This document shows positions 32,571 to 43,048 of a stretch of DNA of 64,000 bases, piece by piece. Within the stretch, counting starts at the first letter, position 1. Each line of letters begins with the position of its first letter. Source of the stretch: Hordeum vulgare subsp. vulgare (Eukaryota > Streptophyta > Magnoliopsida > Poales > Poaceae); the NCBI RefSeq assembly GCF_904849725.1, contig NC_058521.1, forward strand, positions 433,584,676 through 433,648,675. Reading direction: 5' to 3'. A program made the position numbers and the translations under genes. The notes below the pieces were generated by a model, which ran no database searches, was not told where the DNA came from, and was given only the letters and a program-made list of their open reading frames with translations.

Positions 32571-34085
32571 ACTCCCCCAAGCTTAGACCTCGCTTGTCCT
32601 CAAGCGAAAACCAAGATCCATAAACATGTCCACATGTTTAGGGACGAAGGTGTCGATAAAACATAATACGGACATAAGGGCATCATGATCAAACATAGAA
32701 CAACAATAAATCATAAAGATTCTTATGGGAAAGTAACAATTCCTTCACAAAGCAAAGTATGAATCAAAAACCTTACCGAGAAGGAGCCACCAACAGTCCA
32801 TAGTCATTGAAACAATTGCAATTTATCATAACATCAGAAAGAGTCAAATAAGAGCTTGTAAAGCAAATCCACATACTCAATCATCTCTTTTGTTTTCCAC
32901 AATTGTTACAACTCACGTGGTACTCATGGTATCAAAGTTTCAGTTGGACACAGAGAAATATAGGGGCTTATAATTTTGCCTCCCAACCATTTACCTCAAG
33001 GGTAAAGTCAACAATAATAAAGCATAAGTACTCATCTCCAAGTTGATATATGAATATAGATCTTTCCCTCGCATATGACATTCACCAAGATGAAGACGGA
33101 ATAGGGAATTGGTGTTGATCACCATGACTTTCACAAGGACAAAAGTAAAGGTACAAGATAGGCCCTTCGCAGAGGGAAGCATAGATTTTCATGCGCTTTT
33201 AAGGTTTGGATATACGACCTCTTAGTATAAAGGAACGTCACTTTATATTGCCCCCTGTGATAAAGAACTTTATTATGCAGTCTGTCGCTTTTATGTCTTC
33301 CTCATCACAGGTTCGTACAAAGCTTATTTTCCACGAACTAATAAATCATACATACTTTAGATAGCAAATTTTTATTGCTTGCACCGATGACAACTTACTT
33401 GAAGGATCTTACACAATCCATAGGTAGGTATGGTGGACTCTCATGGCAAAATTGGGTTGAAGGTTTATGGATGCACAAGTAGTATTTCTACTTAGTACGG
33501 AAGTTTTGGCTAATATGAGGTGGAAGCAATCGTCACATGCTAAGGGATCTCTAGACATATAACATTGTTTGTAACCAAGCAAACACAATTCATTATGTTG
33601 TCTTCCTTGTCCAACATCTACTTCTAAGCATGTAATAGTTTGGTGAGTGCTCACAATTATAGAAAGTGTCTAAGATGATATATTTATATGTGAACCTCTC
33701 TTTCCTTATTACTTCTTAGTAATTGCAACAATGACTGGGGTCTATGTTGGTCTATTCTTAACAAGTTTCAATCAACATACTTGTTATATGTGAAGCTATC
33801 ACTTTCCATAAGATCATCTCATGATCTTTCATGCTATCGTTCTTTTCATACTTTTGATCACGGCACAAAACAAAGCCCTTGACTAAGATACTCTTTATTA
33901 TATAGATCGCAAGCTCGAATACATCGGGGGGGACACAAGTCAAAAGACTCAAACTAAACACTAAAGACTTAACCCACTAAGAGAAGAAAGTAAAAACTGA
34001 AAAAGAAAGAACTAAAACAAAGGTAAAAGCAAAAGATAAAAAGGTGATATGATACCAGGGCAACTCCCCCAAGCTTGGCACAAGT
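32571..34085 (-). other. 3' internal region of the Fatima-like element, part next to the PPT
   Basis: Minus-strand polypurine tract AAGCTTGGGGGAGT at 32571-32584 adjoins the 3' LTR. The rest, to the solo LTR at 34086, has no domain I recognise and no long conserved frame. The matching stretch of the element at 47317-57519 (48813-50515) is similarly non-coding. Confidence 0.65.
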
Positions 34086-35849
34086 TGTTGGAAATATGCC
34101 CTAGAGGCAATAAGAAAATGGTTATTATCATATTTCCTTGTTCATGATAATCGTCTATTGTTCATGCTATAATTGTATTAACAGGAAACAATAATACATG
34201 TGTGAATAAATAGATCACAATGTGTCCCTAGCAAGCCTCTAGTTGGCTAGCTCGTTAGTCAATAGATGATCATGGTTTCCTGGTCATGGGTATTAGATGT
34301 CATTGATAACGAGATCACATCATTGGGAGAATGATGTGATGGACAAGACCCAATCCTAAGTGTAGCACTAGATCGTATTGTTCGTATGTTAAAGCTTTTC
34401 TAATGTCAAGTGTCTTTTCCTTCGACCGTGAGATTGTGCAACTCCCGGATACCGTAGGAGTGCTTTGGGTGTATTTAACGTCACAACGTAACTGGGTGAC
34501 TATAAAGGTGCACTACGGGTACCTCTAAAAGTGTCTGTTGGGTTGGTACGAATCGAGATCGGGATTTGTCACTCCATGTGACGGAGAGGTATCTCTGGGC
34601 CCACTCAGTAGAACATCATCATCAGCTCAATTTGACTAAAGGAGTTAGTCACACGACGACGTGCTATGGAACGAGTAAAGAGACTTACCGGTAACGAGAT
34701 TGAACAAGGTATAGGTATACCGATGATCGAATCTCAGGCAATTTCTATACCGACACACAAAGGGAATTGTATACGGGATTAATTGAATCCTTGACATCGT
34801 GGTTCATCCGATGAGATTCTCGTGGAGCAAGTGGGAGCCACCATGGGTATCCAGACCCCGCTGATGGTTATTGGTCAGAGAGGTGTCTCGTTCATGTCTA
34901 CCTGTCTCCCGAACCCGTAGGGTCTACACAGTTAAGGTTCGATGACGCTAGGGTTATAGGGAATTGTTATACGAGGTTATCGAAAGTTGTTCAGAGTCTC
35001 GGATGAGATCCCGGACGTCACGAGGAGCTCCGGAATGGTCAGTAGGTAAAGATTGATATATAGGACGGATGGTTTCGGACACCGGAAGTGTTTCGGGCGT
35101 CACCGGTAACGTACCGGGACCACCGGAGGTGGCCCCGGGGGTCCACCGGAAGGGGCAACGACCCCGGGAGGCTAGATGGGCCAAGTGTGGGAGGGAACCA
35201 GCCCCTAGGTGGGCTGGTGCGCCCCCCACACTCATCCCAAGGTGCAGGAGGTGGAGAGGGGGGACCCTAGGCGCTGGTGGGCCTAAGGCCCACCTAGGGG
35301 TGCGCCACCCCTCCCCCTTGCCCTGGCCGTCGCTCCTCCCATTTGGGGGGCTGCCGCACCACCTAGGGTGGGAACCCTAGGGGTGGCACCCCCTCCCCTC
35401 CTCCTATATATAGTGGGCACTTTGGGGCTTTTGGAGACATAGTTTTCCCTCTCCCTCGGTGCAGCCCTGCTCTTCTTTCTCCTCCTCTGTGCCGGTGCTT
35501 GGCGAAGCCCTGCCGGGAGACCTCGTCTCTCCATCGACACCACGCCGTCATGTTGCCGGATATCTTCCCCAACCTCTCCCTCCTCCTTGCTGGATCAAGG
35601 TGCGTGAGACGTCACCGGGCTGCACGTGTGTTGAACGCGGAGGTGCCGTGGTTCAGTACTAGATCGGAATCACACCGCGATCTGAACCGCCGCGAGTACG
35701 ACTCCATCAACCGCGTTCTAGCAACGCTTCCGCTTAGCGATCTTCAAAGGTATGAAGATGCACTCACCCTTCTCTCGTTGTTGGTCTCTCTATAGGAAGA
35801 TCTGAATATGTGTAGGAAATTTTTTGAATTTATGCTACGTTACCCAACA
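34086..35849 (+). mobile_element. Solo LTR of a BARE-1/Angela/WIS-type copia element
   Basis: It opens TGTTGGAAATATGCCCTAG and ends CTACGTTACCCAACA, the classic BARE/Angela LTR ends, 1764 bp. TSD CAAGT (34081-34085) and CAAGC (35850-35854), one mismatch. Internal landmarks include AGCAAGCCTCTAGTTGGCTA, ACGTAACTGGGTGACTATAA and a TATATATA box at 35405. No internal region, so a solo LTR from recombination between two LTRs. Confidence 0.93.
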
Positions 35850-35878
35850 CAAGCCAAAGGAGTTGCCCATACCAATGC

Positions 35879-36253
35879 TTAATTGTCTTCCTTTGGTGGT
35901 GATGGTGGTGGAGTCTTTGCCATTGATTCCAACAGAGCTATCAATCTTTGATTTATACCTTGGAGATCTGCGACATGATCCTCCAGCAAAACAACTTCAC
36001 GAGAAAGGGAAATATTGCGAGCACGAGTTGTTTCACAAAACCTCAAGAGTTCAATCAAGGATGGAGACAGCATGTGGAGGAAGGGTTGGAGAAAATCCAC
36101 TCCTTCAACGTCTTCAATGTTGAACATAGGTTGAACTTCCTCCCTAGCTTGGGTTCTCACCTTAGCTTTGTCCCTGGCTTCCGTGACTTCTACTCTTTTC
36201 AGATCAGCATCTACTTCTTCATGAACTTGAGGGAGATTATTCTCCCCAACCAA
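35879..36253 (-). CDS. Third ORF of the Fatima-like element, predicted coiled-coil protein
   Basis: An unbroken 124-residue frame in element sense, 3' of pol. Start MVGENNLPQVHEEVDADLKR; then a charged segment, PSLIELLRFCETTRARNISL, a leucine-heptad-like stretch (REVVLLEDHVADLQGINQRL, IALLESMAK) and a proline-rich end. An LTR-like block with TATA precedes it by about 100 bp. The element at 47317-57519 has an analogous ORF (50516-50890) with a similar coiled-coil end and TATA block. No known family recognised; it sits at the env-like position of Athila elements but has no membrane segment. Confidence 0.5.
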   Translation of the reverse strand: MVGENNLPQVHEEVDADLKRVEVTEARDKAKVRTQAREEVQPMFNIEDVEGVDFLQPFLHMLSPSLIELLRFCETTRARNISLSREVVLLEDHVADLQGINQRLIALLESMAKTPPPSPPKEDN

Positions 36254-36289
36254 TTCCTAAGACATGTTTGCTCTAAATCTACGGCAGAC

Positions 36290-36548
36290 AACAGGTTCGA
36301 AACGAAAAACAGAGGAAAACTGCGCGATACGGAGATCAAAACCCTCGGGCGTATATATAATGATTTTTTCTGGACCAGAAGGATTGCTCCGCACAAAATC
36401 AGAGTCCGGGAGGCAAACGAGGTGCCCACAAGCCCTGTAGCCGCGACAAGGGGGGATGCTGTGGCTACCAAGCTTGTGGCCGCCTTGTGCGCTCTCGGAC
36501 TGCTTTTTATTTTTCTATTTTTCCATAAATTCCAAAACGGAGAAAATT
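36290..36548 (-). promoter_or_regulatory. LTR-like block between pol and the third ORF (internal promoter candidate)
   Basis: The block resembles the LTR core at about 42550-42770 in motif order: TTTTTTCTGGA, then GGTGCCCACAAGCCCTGTAG, a GC-rich centre, GCTTGTGG, then an AT-rich part and TTTTGGAGTCC. In element sense the hairpin (36480 to 36423) comes first, TTATATATAC (36360 to 36351) next, and the ORF3 start codon at 36253 last. Confidence 0.5.
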
Positions 36549-36550
36549 TC

Positions 36551-39500
36551 CTACTGGAGAAGTTTTGGAGTCCAATTACTTACTGAAACACATACCTCTT
36601 CGTTTTCAGAGTCTGAAACAAGCTGATAAACATCCCTTATGTACTCCTCTGGAGTTATTATATTGATGATATTGTTCTCAACATTTATGGGAGTACCAGA
36701 GATATAATGCTTGATTCTTTGCCCATTTACCACTCTAGGAAAATTACCTTTCGTGTTATTGATTTTGATGGCACCGGAACGATATACTTCCTCGACAACG
36801 TAGGGACCCTCCCATTTAGAGAGAAGCTTGCCTGCGAAGAATCTTAAGCGAGAATTGTATAGCAGGACATAATCACCTACATTGAACTCACGTTTTTGTA
36901 TTATTTTATCGTGCCATCTCTTAACCTTTTCCTTGAACAACTTGGCATTCTCATATGCCTGGGCCCTCCATTCATCTAATGAGCTGATATCAAACAACCG
37001 CTTCTCACAGGCAAATTTGAAATCGAACTTCAGCTCTTTGATTGCCCAATAAGCTTTGTGTTCCAGCTCAAGAGGTAAATGACAGGCCTTACCGTAAACC
37101 ATTTTATACGGCGACATGCCCATGGGATTTTTATAAGCAGTCCTATAAGCCCATAGTGCATCGTTAAGTTTGCTAGACCAATTCTCTCGAGATCTATTGA
37201 CAGTCTTTTGTAAGATCGATTTGATCTCCCTATTACTCAACTCCACTTGACCACTAGACTGAGGATGATAAGGAGATGCAACTCTATGGTTGACATCATA
37301 CTTAGCAAGCATCTTGCGGAAAACACCATGAATGAAGTGTGAACCGCCATCAGTCATCAGATATCTAGGGACTCCAAATCTTGGGAAAATGACTTCTTTA
37401 AGCATCTTAATAGAGGTGTGTTGATCAGCATTTCTAGTGGGGATAACTTCTACCCACTTAGTGACGTAATCAACAGGAACTAAGATGTGAGTATACCCAT
37501 TGGAACTCGGGAAGGGTCCCATATAATCAAAGCCCCAGACATCGAATGGTTCAATGACAAGTGAATAGTTCATAGGCATTTCCTGACGTTTACTGATGTT
37601 CCCTATTCTTTGGCATTCGTCACAAGGCAAGACAAACTTACGGGCATCCTTGAAGAGAGTGGGCCAATAGAAACCTGATTGCAATACCATATGAGCAGTT
37701 CTATCTCCAGCATGGTGTCCTCCGTAGGCTTCGGAATGACACTTCTGTAGGATCTGTCCCTGTTCATGTTCAGGCACATAACGTCTAATAACACCATCTA
37801 CTCCTTCCTTATAAAGGTGAGGATCATCCCAAAAGTAGTGTCTCAAATCAAAGAATAATTTCTTCTTTTGCTGGTAGGTGAAACTGGGTGGTATGTATTT
37901 GGCTACGATATAGTTTGCGTAATTAGCATACCACGGTGCATTATGTGAAGTACGGATGACATTCAATTGCTCATCGGGAAAGCTGTCATCAATAGGTCGT
38001 GGGTCATCAAGGACATTCTCTAGCCTGGACAAGTTATCTGCTACAGGGTTATCAGCACCCTTTCGGTCAACAACGTGCAAATCAAATTCCTGTAGCAGGA
38101 GAACCCATCTAATTAGCCTAGGCTTAGCGTCCTTCTTCTCCATAAGGTACTTAATAGCAGCATGATCAGAATGAATAATGACTTTTGAGTCAACTATATA
38201 AGATCTGAACTTTTCACATGCAAGCACGACTGCTAAAAATTCCTTCTCCGTAGTGGCATAATTTCTTTGGGCACTGTCTAGAGTTTTACTAGCGTAGTGA
38301 ATAACATTCAAGTTCTTGTCAACTCTTTGTCCTAGAACAGCACCAACAACGTACTCACTAGCATCCCACATGATTTCAAAGGGCAAGTTCCAATCAGGTG
38401 GTTGAACAATAGGTGCGGTTATCAAGGCCTTCTTAAGTATTTTGAAAGCTTCCTCACAATCATCATCAAAAACAAAAGTAACATCCTTCTGCAAGAGGTT
38501 GGTAGGAGGCCTAGAAATCTTGGAGAAGTCTTTCATGAAGCTTCTATTGAAACCAGCATGACCTAGGAAACTTCATATACCTCTGATATCTGTGGGGCAA
38601 GGCATTTTCTCAATTGCATCAACCTTAGCCTTATCAACTTCAATGCCTTTGTCAGAAATTTTGTGTCCTAAGACGATGCCTTCATTAACCATGAAGTGGC
38701 ACTTCTCCTAGTTCAAGACGAGGTTGGTTTCTTTGCATCTCTGTAAGACTCGATCAAGGTTGTTGAGGCAATCGTCAAAGGAAGAACCGTAAACGGAGAA
38801 ATCATCCATGAAAACCTCAACAATCTTTTCACAAAAGTCACAAAATATTGCCACCATACATCTTTGAAAGGTGGGAGGTGCATTGCATAAGCCAAAAGGC
38901 ATACGTCTATAAGCAAAGGTACCGAAGGGGCAGGTGAAAGTGGTTTTCTCCTGATCAGATTGTGCAACAGGTATTTGCGAGAAACCTGAATAACCGTCTA
39001 GAAAGCAGAAGTGTGTGTGTTTAGATAGCCTTTCTAGCATTTGGTCGATAAACGGCAAAGGATGATGGTCTTTCCTGGTTGCCTTGTTCAGTTTCCGGAA
39101 GTCTATCACCATCCTATAGCCAGTAATAATCCTCTATGGGATTAGTTCATTCTTATCATTAGGAACGACGGTGATACCTCCCTTCTTGGGTACGCAATGC
39201 ACTGGACTTACCCAATCGCTATAAGCAACAAGATAAATGATTCCTGCTTCCAGAAGCTTTAATATTTCTTTTCTCACGACCTCTTTCATCCTAGGATTTA
39301 ATCTCTGTTGATGATCAGCAACTGGCTTAGAATCAGGATCGGTTTTAATATTGTGCTCACATAGAGTGGGACTAATACCCTTAAGATCATCAAGAGTATA
39401 TCCAATAGCAGCACGGTGCTTCCTCGGAGTTTTTAGTAACTTCTTTTCTTCATGATTCGAGAGGTGAGCACTAATAATAACAGGATATATCTCCTTCTCA

Positions 39501-39592
39501 TCAAGATAAGCATACTTAAGTGTATCTGGTAATTGTTTTAGCTCGAACACACGATCACCCTTTGGTGGGGGAGGATCCCCCAAGCAGTTCAA
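36551..39592 (-). pseudogene. pol (RT, RNase H, integrase) of the Fatima-like element
   Basis: From 39592: VVRKEILKLLEAGIIY, WVSPVHCVPKKGG, a stop near 39133, FRKLNKATRKDHHPLPFIDQ, FCFLDGYSGFSQIPV, the RT site VFMDDFSVYGSSFDD near 38790-38825, a stop near 38708, LGHKISDKGIEVD, another stop near 38577. Then an unbroken 661-residue frame to 36551: RNase H ([36 protein letters not shown]), integrase zinc finger ([18 protein letters not shown]), core ([28 protein letters not shown]) and C-terminal [20 protein letters not shown]. Three nonsense changes only; catalytic residues are kept. Confidence 0.93.
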
Positions 39593-41210
39593 CAGGCAGA
39601 TTATTCTTAAGAATAGGATATTGTTCTAAAACAATTTTATCTATCTCATCTCCTTCATCCATATGCATATCATTTTCATGCTCAAGCAGATATTGCTCTA
39701 AAGGATCTGTAGGAGGTACGGCAATAGAGGCAAGAGCAATGATTTCATCCCTACCAGACGACTCTTTTTCATGGGGTTGTCTTCCAAACTTGGAGAAGTT
39801 AAATTCATGAGACACACCCTCGAAACTAACAGTGACAGTCTGTTTAACGCAATCAATATGAGCATTGACAGTGTTGAGAAAGGGTCTACCAAATATGATG
39901 GGACAAAAGCTATCTTGTGCAGTAGCAAGGACGAGGAAATCAGTAGGATACTTCGTCTTACCACACACGACTTCTACGTCTCTCACAATTCCCACAGGGC
40001 AGATAGTGTCTCTATTAGCTAGCGTAATAGTGACATCAATGGGTTCTAACTCAGCAGGTGCAATCTCATCTTTGATTTCATCATACAGGGACCGGGGTAT
40101 TGCACTAACACTAGCACCCATATCACATAAACCATGATAACAGTGATCTCCTATCTTGACAGAAACAACGGGCAGGCCAACTACAGGTCCGTATTTGTCT
40201 TTCGCGTGAGGTTTAGCAATTCTAGCGGAGTCCTCACAGAATTTGATATCATGCCCGTCTATGTCTTCGGCTAAGAGATCTTTGATAATAGCAACACTAG
40301 GTTCAACTCTAATTTCCTCAGGGGGTGCAAGTGATCTAATGTAACCCCTATGTATCAGAGTTGGAGCTTTAGAATAATCCTTTTTCCTAGCATGGTAAGG
40401 TGATTTCTCAGTGTAGGCACAAGGAACAATAGGATCATTATAGGCAATGACTTTCTCTTCAACTAGATTGGGTTTAACTATGTTGACTTCTGCAGGAGGA
40501 TGATACTTAAACCACTTCTCTTTGGGAAGATCAATATGAGCAGCAAAAGATTCACATAGAGAAGTTACTATCTCAGAGTCAAGTCCATACTTAGCGCTAA
40601 AATCTCTTGAAGTGTTTGTTTCAACAAAAGATTTAATGCAATCAAACTGGAAATTCATACCTGACTCCTTACCTTCTTCAAGCTCCCAATATTCAGAGTT
40701 ACGTTTGATTATTTCCAATAAATTCCACTTGTGGTCAATATCCTTCTTCATTAGAGAACCGATACGAGAAGTGTCAAGCATGGTACGATCTTCATGAGAA
40801 AGCCGAGCATAAAAGTATTGAGTGATAATTTCTCTCGAGATCTCATGATTGGGGCATGAATATTGCATTGATTTAAGCCTCCCCCAATCTTGGGCTATGC
40901 TTTCCCTGTCACGAGGCCAAAAGTTATAAATATAATTCCGATCACGATGTACTAAATGCATAGGATAAAACTTTTGATGAAATTCCAATTTCAACCGATT
41001 GTAGTCCCATGATCCAGTATCATCACATAGCCTATACCATGCCAACGCCTTATCCTTCAAAGATAAAGGAAAGACTTTCTTCTTTACCTCATCCTCGGGC
41101 AAACCTACAAGCTTTAATAAACCACAAACTTCATCTACATAGATTAGATGCAAGTCTGGATGTGATGATCCATCTCTTGTAAAAGGATTAGCGAGCAGTT
41201 TCTCAAGCAT
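39555..41210 (-). pseudogene. gag-protease of the Fatima-like element
   Basis: A 551-residue open frame. Capsid part: HLIYVDEVCGLLKLVGLPED, FPLSLKDKALAWYRLCDD, FYPMHLVHRDRNYIYNFW, ARLSHEDRTMLD. Protease: LCDMGASVSAIPRSLYDEI (active site D-M-G-A) and FCPIIFGRPFLNT. The frame ends at 39555, overlapping the pol frame by about 38 bp in another phase; the shift maps to a G run near 39577-39581, and is either an ancestral frameshift site or a single-base change. The gag N-terminus lies upstream (41211-41390), where stops interrupt the frame, so the first Met here is not the original start. Confidence 0.88.
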
Positions 41211-41393
41211 ACCCGAAGGAATTTCATAAAAGATATTTTCAGTAGGTACCTTAGGTTGAGGAGCAACTCCTCGTGCCTACGTTCGTGGTGAATATACCCC
41301 GAACAAATTCCTCAAAGGAACGGTTTCCATAGTGACAAGTGACAATAAATTTCAGCATAGTATATAAACGTTTCCTTACCAAAGGCGCTTCAC

Positions 41394-41411
41394 TCCCCAG
41401 CAACGGCGCCA
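41394..41411 (-). other. Primer-binding site, tRNA-Asp type
   Basis: Minus strand TGGCGCCGTTGCTGGGGA matches the tRNA-Asp complement with one mismatch, 11 bp inside the 5' LTR end. Confidence 0.88.
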
Positions 41412-41422
41412 GAAAAGAGTCT

Positions 41423-42955
41423 TGATGACCCACAAGTATAGGGGATCAATCGTAGTCCTTTCGATAAGTAAGAGTGTCGAACCCAACGAGGAGCAGAAGG
41501 CTCTGATAAACGGTTTTCAGCAAGGTAATAACTGCAAGCACTGAAAGTAGCGGTAACAAGTGATGGTGTAGTGAGGTGAAACGTAGCAGATGAAAAGTAA
41601 CAAGTAACAAGTAACAGCAACGGTGCAGCAAAGTGGCCCAATCCCTTTTCTAGCAAGGGACAAGCCTGAACAAAGTCTTATAGGAGGAAAAACGCTCCCG
41701 AGGACACACGTGAATTTCTGTCATGCTAATTTCATCATGTTCATATGATTCGCGTTCATTACTTTGATAGTTTGATATGTGGGTGGACCGGCGCTTGGGT
41801 ACTGCCCTTACTTGGACAAGCATCCCACTTATGATTAACCCCTCTCGCAAGCATCCTCAACTACGAAAGAAGAATTAAGACAACGTCTAACCATAGCATT
41901 AAACTAGTGGATCCAAATCAGCCCCTTACGAAGCAATGCATAGACTGGGGTTTAAGCTTCTGTCACTCTAGCAACCCATCATCTACTTAATACTCCCCAA
42001 TGCCTTCCTCTAGGGCCAAATAATGGTGAAGTGTTATGTAGTCGACGTTCACATAACACCACTAGAGGAAAAACAACATACAACATATCAAAATACCGAA
42101 CGAATACCAAATTCACATGACTATTATTAGCATGACTTATCCCATGTCCACAGGAACAAAAGTAACTACTCACAAAGCATAATCATAATCTTGATGAGAG
42201 GTGTAATGAGTAGCATCAAGGATTTGAACATAAACTCTTCCACCAAGTAATCCAACTAGCATCAACTACAAAGAGTAATCAACACTACTAGCAACCTTAC
42301 AAGTACCAATCGGAGTCGCGAGACGGAGATTGGTTATAAGTGATCAACTAGGGTTTGGAGATGAGATGGTGCTGATGAAGATGTTGATGTAGACGAGTCC
42401 CCTCCAATGAGAGGAGTGTAGGTGATGACGATGGCGACGATTTCCCCCTCCGGGAGGGAAGTTTCCCCAGCAGGATCGTCCTGCCGGAGCTCTAGATTGG
42501 TTCTGCTCAAGTTCTGCCTCGTGGCGGCGGCGCCTCCTCGAAAAAGCTCCTCCTTGATTATTTTTTCTGGACAAGACCCTTCCTATAGCAGAAGGGGGGG
42601 GCCAGTGGGCCACCAGGGTGCCCACAAGCCCTGTAGCCGCGGCCAGGGGGCAGGCCGCGACCACCAGGCTTGTGGGCCCCTGGCAGCTCCTCTCTGGCAC
42701 TTCTTTCGCCTAGTATTTTTTATATATTCTAAAAAAATTCCAGATTGATTTTCAGGGCATTTGGAGTTGCGCAGAATAGAGGACTCAGACTTGCTCCATT
42801 TCCAGTCCAGAATTCCAGCTGTCGGTATTCTCCCTCTTCAAATAAACCTTGGAAAATAAGAGAGAAAAGGCATACGTATGGTACCGCAAAGTATAATAAC
42901 TGTCCATAAAGCGATAAATATCAACATGAAAGCATGATGCAAAATGGACGTATCA
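41423..42955 (-). repeat. 5' LTR of the Fatima-like element, complete
   Basis: Element-sense start TGATACGTCCATTTTGC at 42955 and end GTGGGTCATCA at 41423, 1533 bp. It is the only full-length LTR of this family in the window and the reference for the two truncated copies. The hairpin GCCCACAAGCC (42620) / AGGCTTGTGGGC (42666) lies in its centre. Confidence 0.92.
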
Positions 42956-42962
42956 GTCATCG
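42956..42962 (+). other. Seven-base remnant of the first Fatima-like element's 3' LTR end
   Basis: GTCATCG matches the family's LTR terminus GTCATCA (six of seven) and is followed immediately by GTTGC, the duplicate of 30631-30635. Short, so chance cannot be excluded, but its position between the second element's end and the TSD is what a nested insertion predicts. Confidence 0.55.
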
Positions 42963-43048
42963 GTTGCCTATTCACCCCCCCCCTCTAGTCAACCATATCT
43001 ATCCTTTCGCATGTCATAAAAGAACAATTCATGCACATCAAGTAAAGG

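Larger units (their letters stand above)
31577..42955 (-). mobile_element. Fatima-like gypsy element (Athila lineage), nearly complete
   Basis: Minus strand. 5' LTR 41423-42955, tRNA-Asp PBS 41394-41411, gag-PR 39555-41210, RT-RH-IN 36551-39592, third ORF 35879-36253, PPT beside 32570, and a 3' LTR (31577-32570) missing its last 0.54 kb. Gypsy order (RT-RH before IN), FMDDFSVYG in RT and a tRNA-Asp PBS point to the Athila lineage. Without the solo BARE LTR it is about 9.6 kb. Pol has only a few lesions. It inserted into the end of the earlier plus-oriented copy. Confidence 0.87.
2670..43009 (+). mobile_element. Ty1-copia Sirevirus-like element (Maximus-type), full length, heavily interrupted
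   Basis: TSD CATGT flanks it at 2665-2669 and 43010-43014. The 5' LTR opens TGTTAGGG at 2670 and ends CTTTCA at 18525; an initiator-Met-type PBS (TGGTATCAGAGCC) follows at 18528. Domain order is gag, PR, IN, RT, RNase H (copia order), then an extra ORF, several polypurine tracts and the 3' LTR (29166-43009). Without inserts it is about 12 kb with LTRs of about 1.51 kb. A long coiled-coil segment after the gag zinc knuckle, multiple PPTs and a third ORF are Sirevirus traits. Inserts: gypsy 3370-17713, solo LTR 21081-22654, Fatima pair 30636-42962. Confidence 0.88.
29166..43009 (+). repeat. 3' LTR of the Sirevirus, split by the Fatima complex
   Basis: Parts are 29166-30635 and 42968-43009 (about 1512 bp), collinear with the 5' LTR. 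Both ends have mutated: TT instead of TG at the start and CG instead of CA at the end. The insert is bracketed by GTTGC at 30631-30635 and 42963-42967. The GGTAGTACCGC array lies at about 29510-29910 and the TATA box at 29956. Confidence 0.9.

Noticed and set aside
35948..36586. 212-codon plus-strand frame
   Set aside because: Antisense to the element's coiled-coil ORF, promoter block and pol end; no recognisable domain.
36755..43009. Idea that the Sirevirus 3' LTR ends at 30635 and the Fatima block is a host segment
   Set aside because: The last 42 bp of the LTR plus its CATGT duplication are found at 42968-43014, so the block is an insertion.
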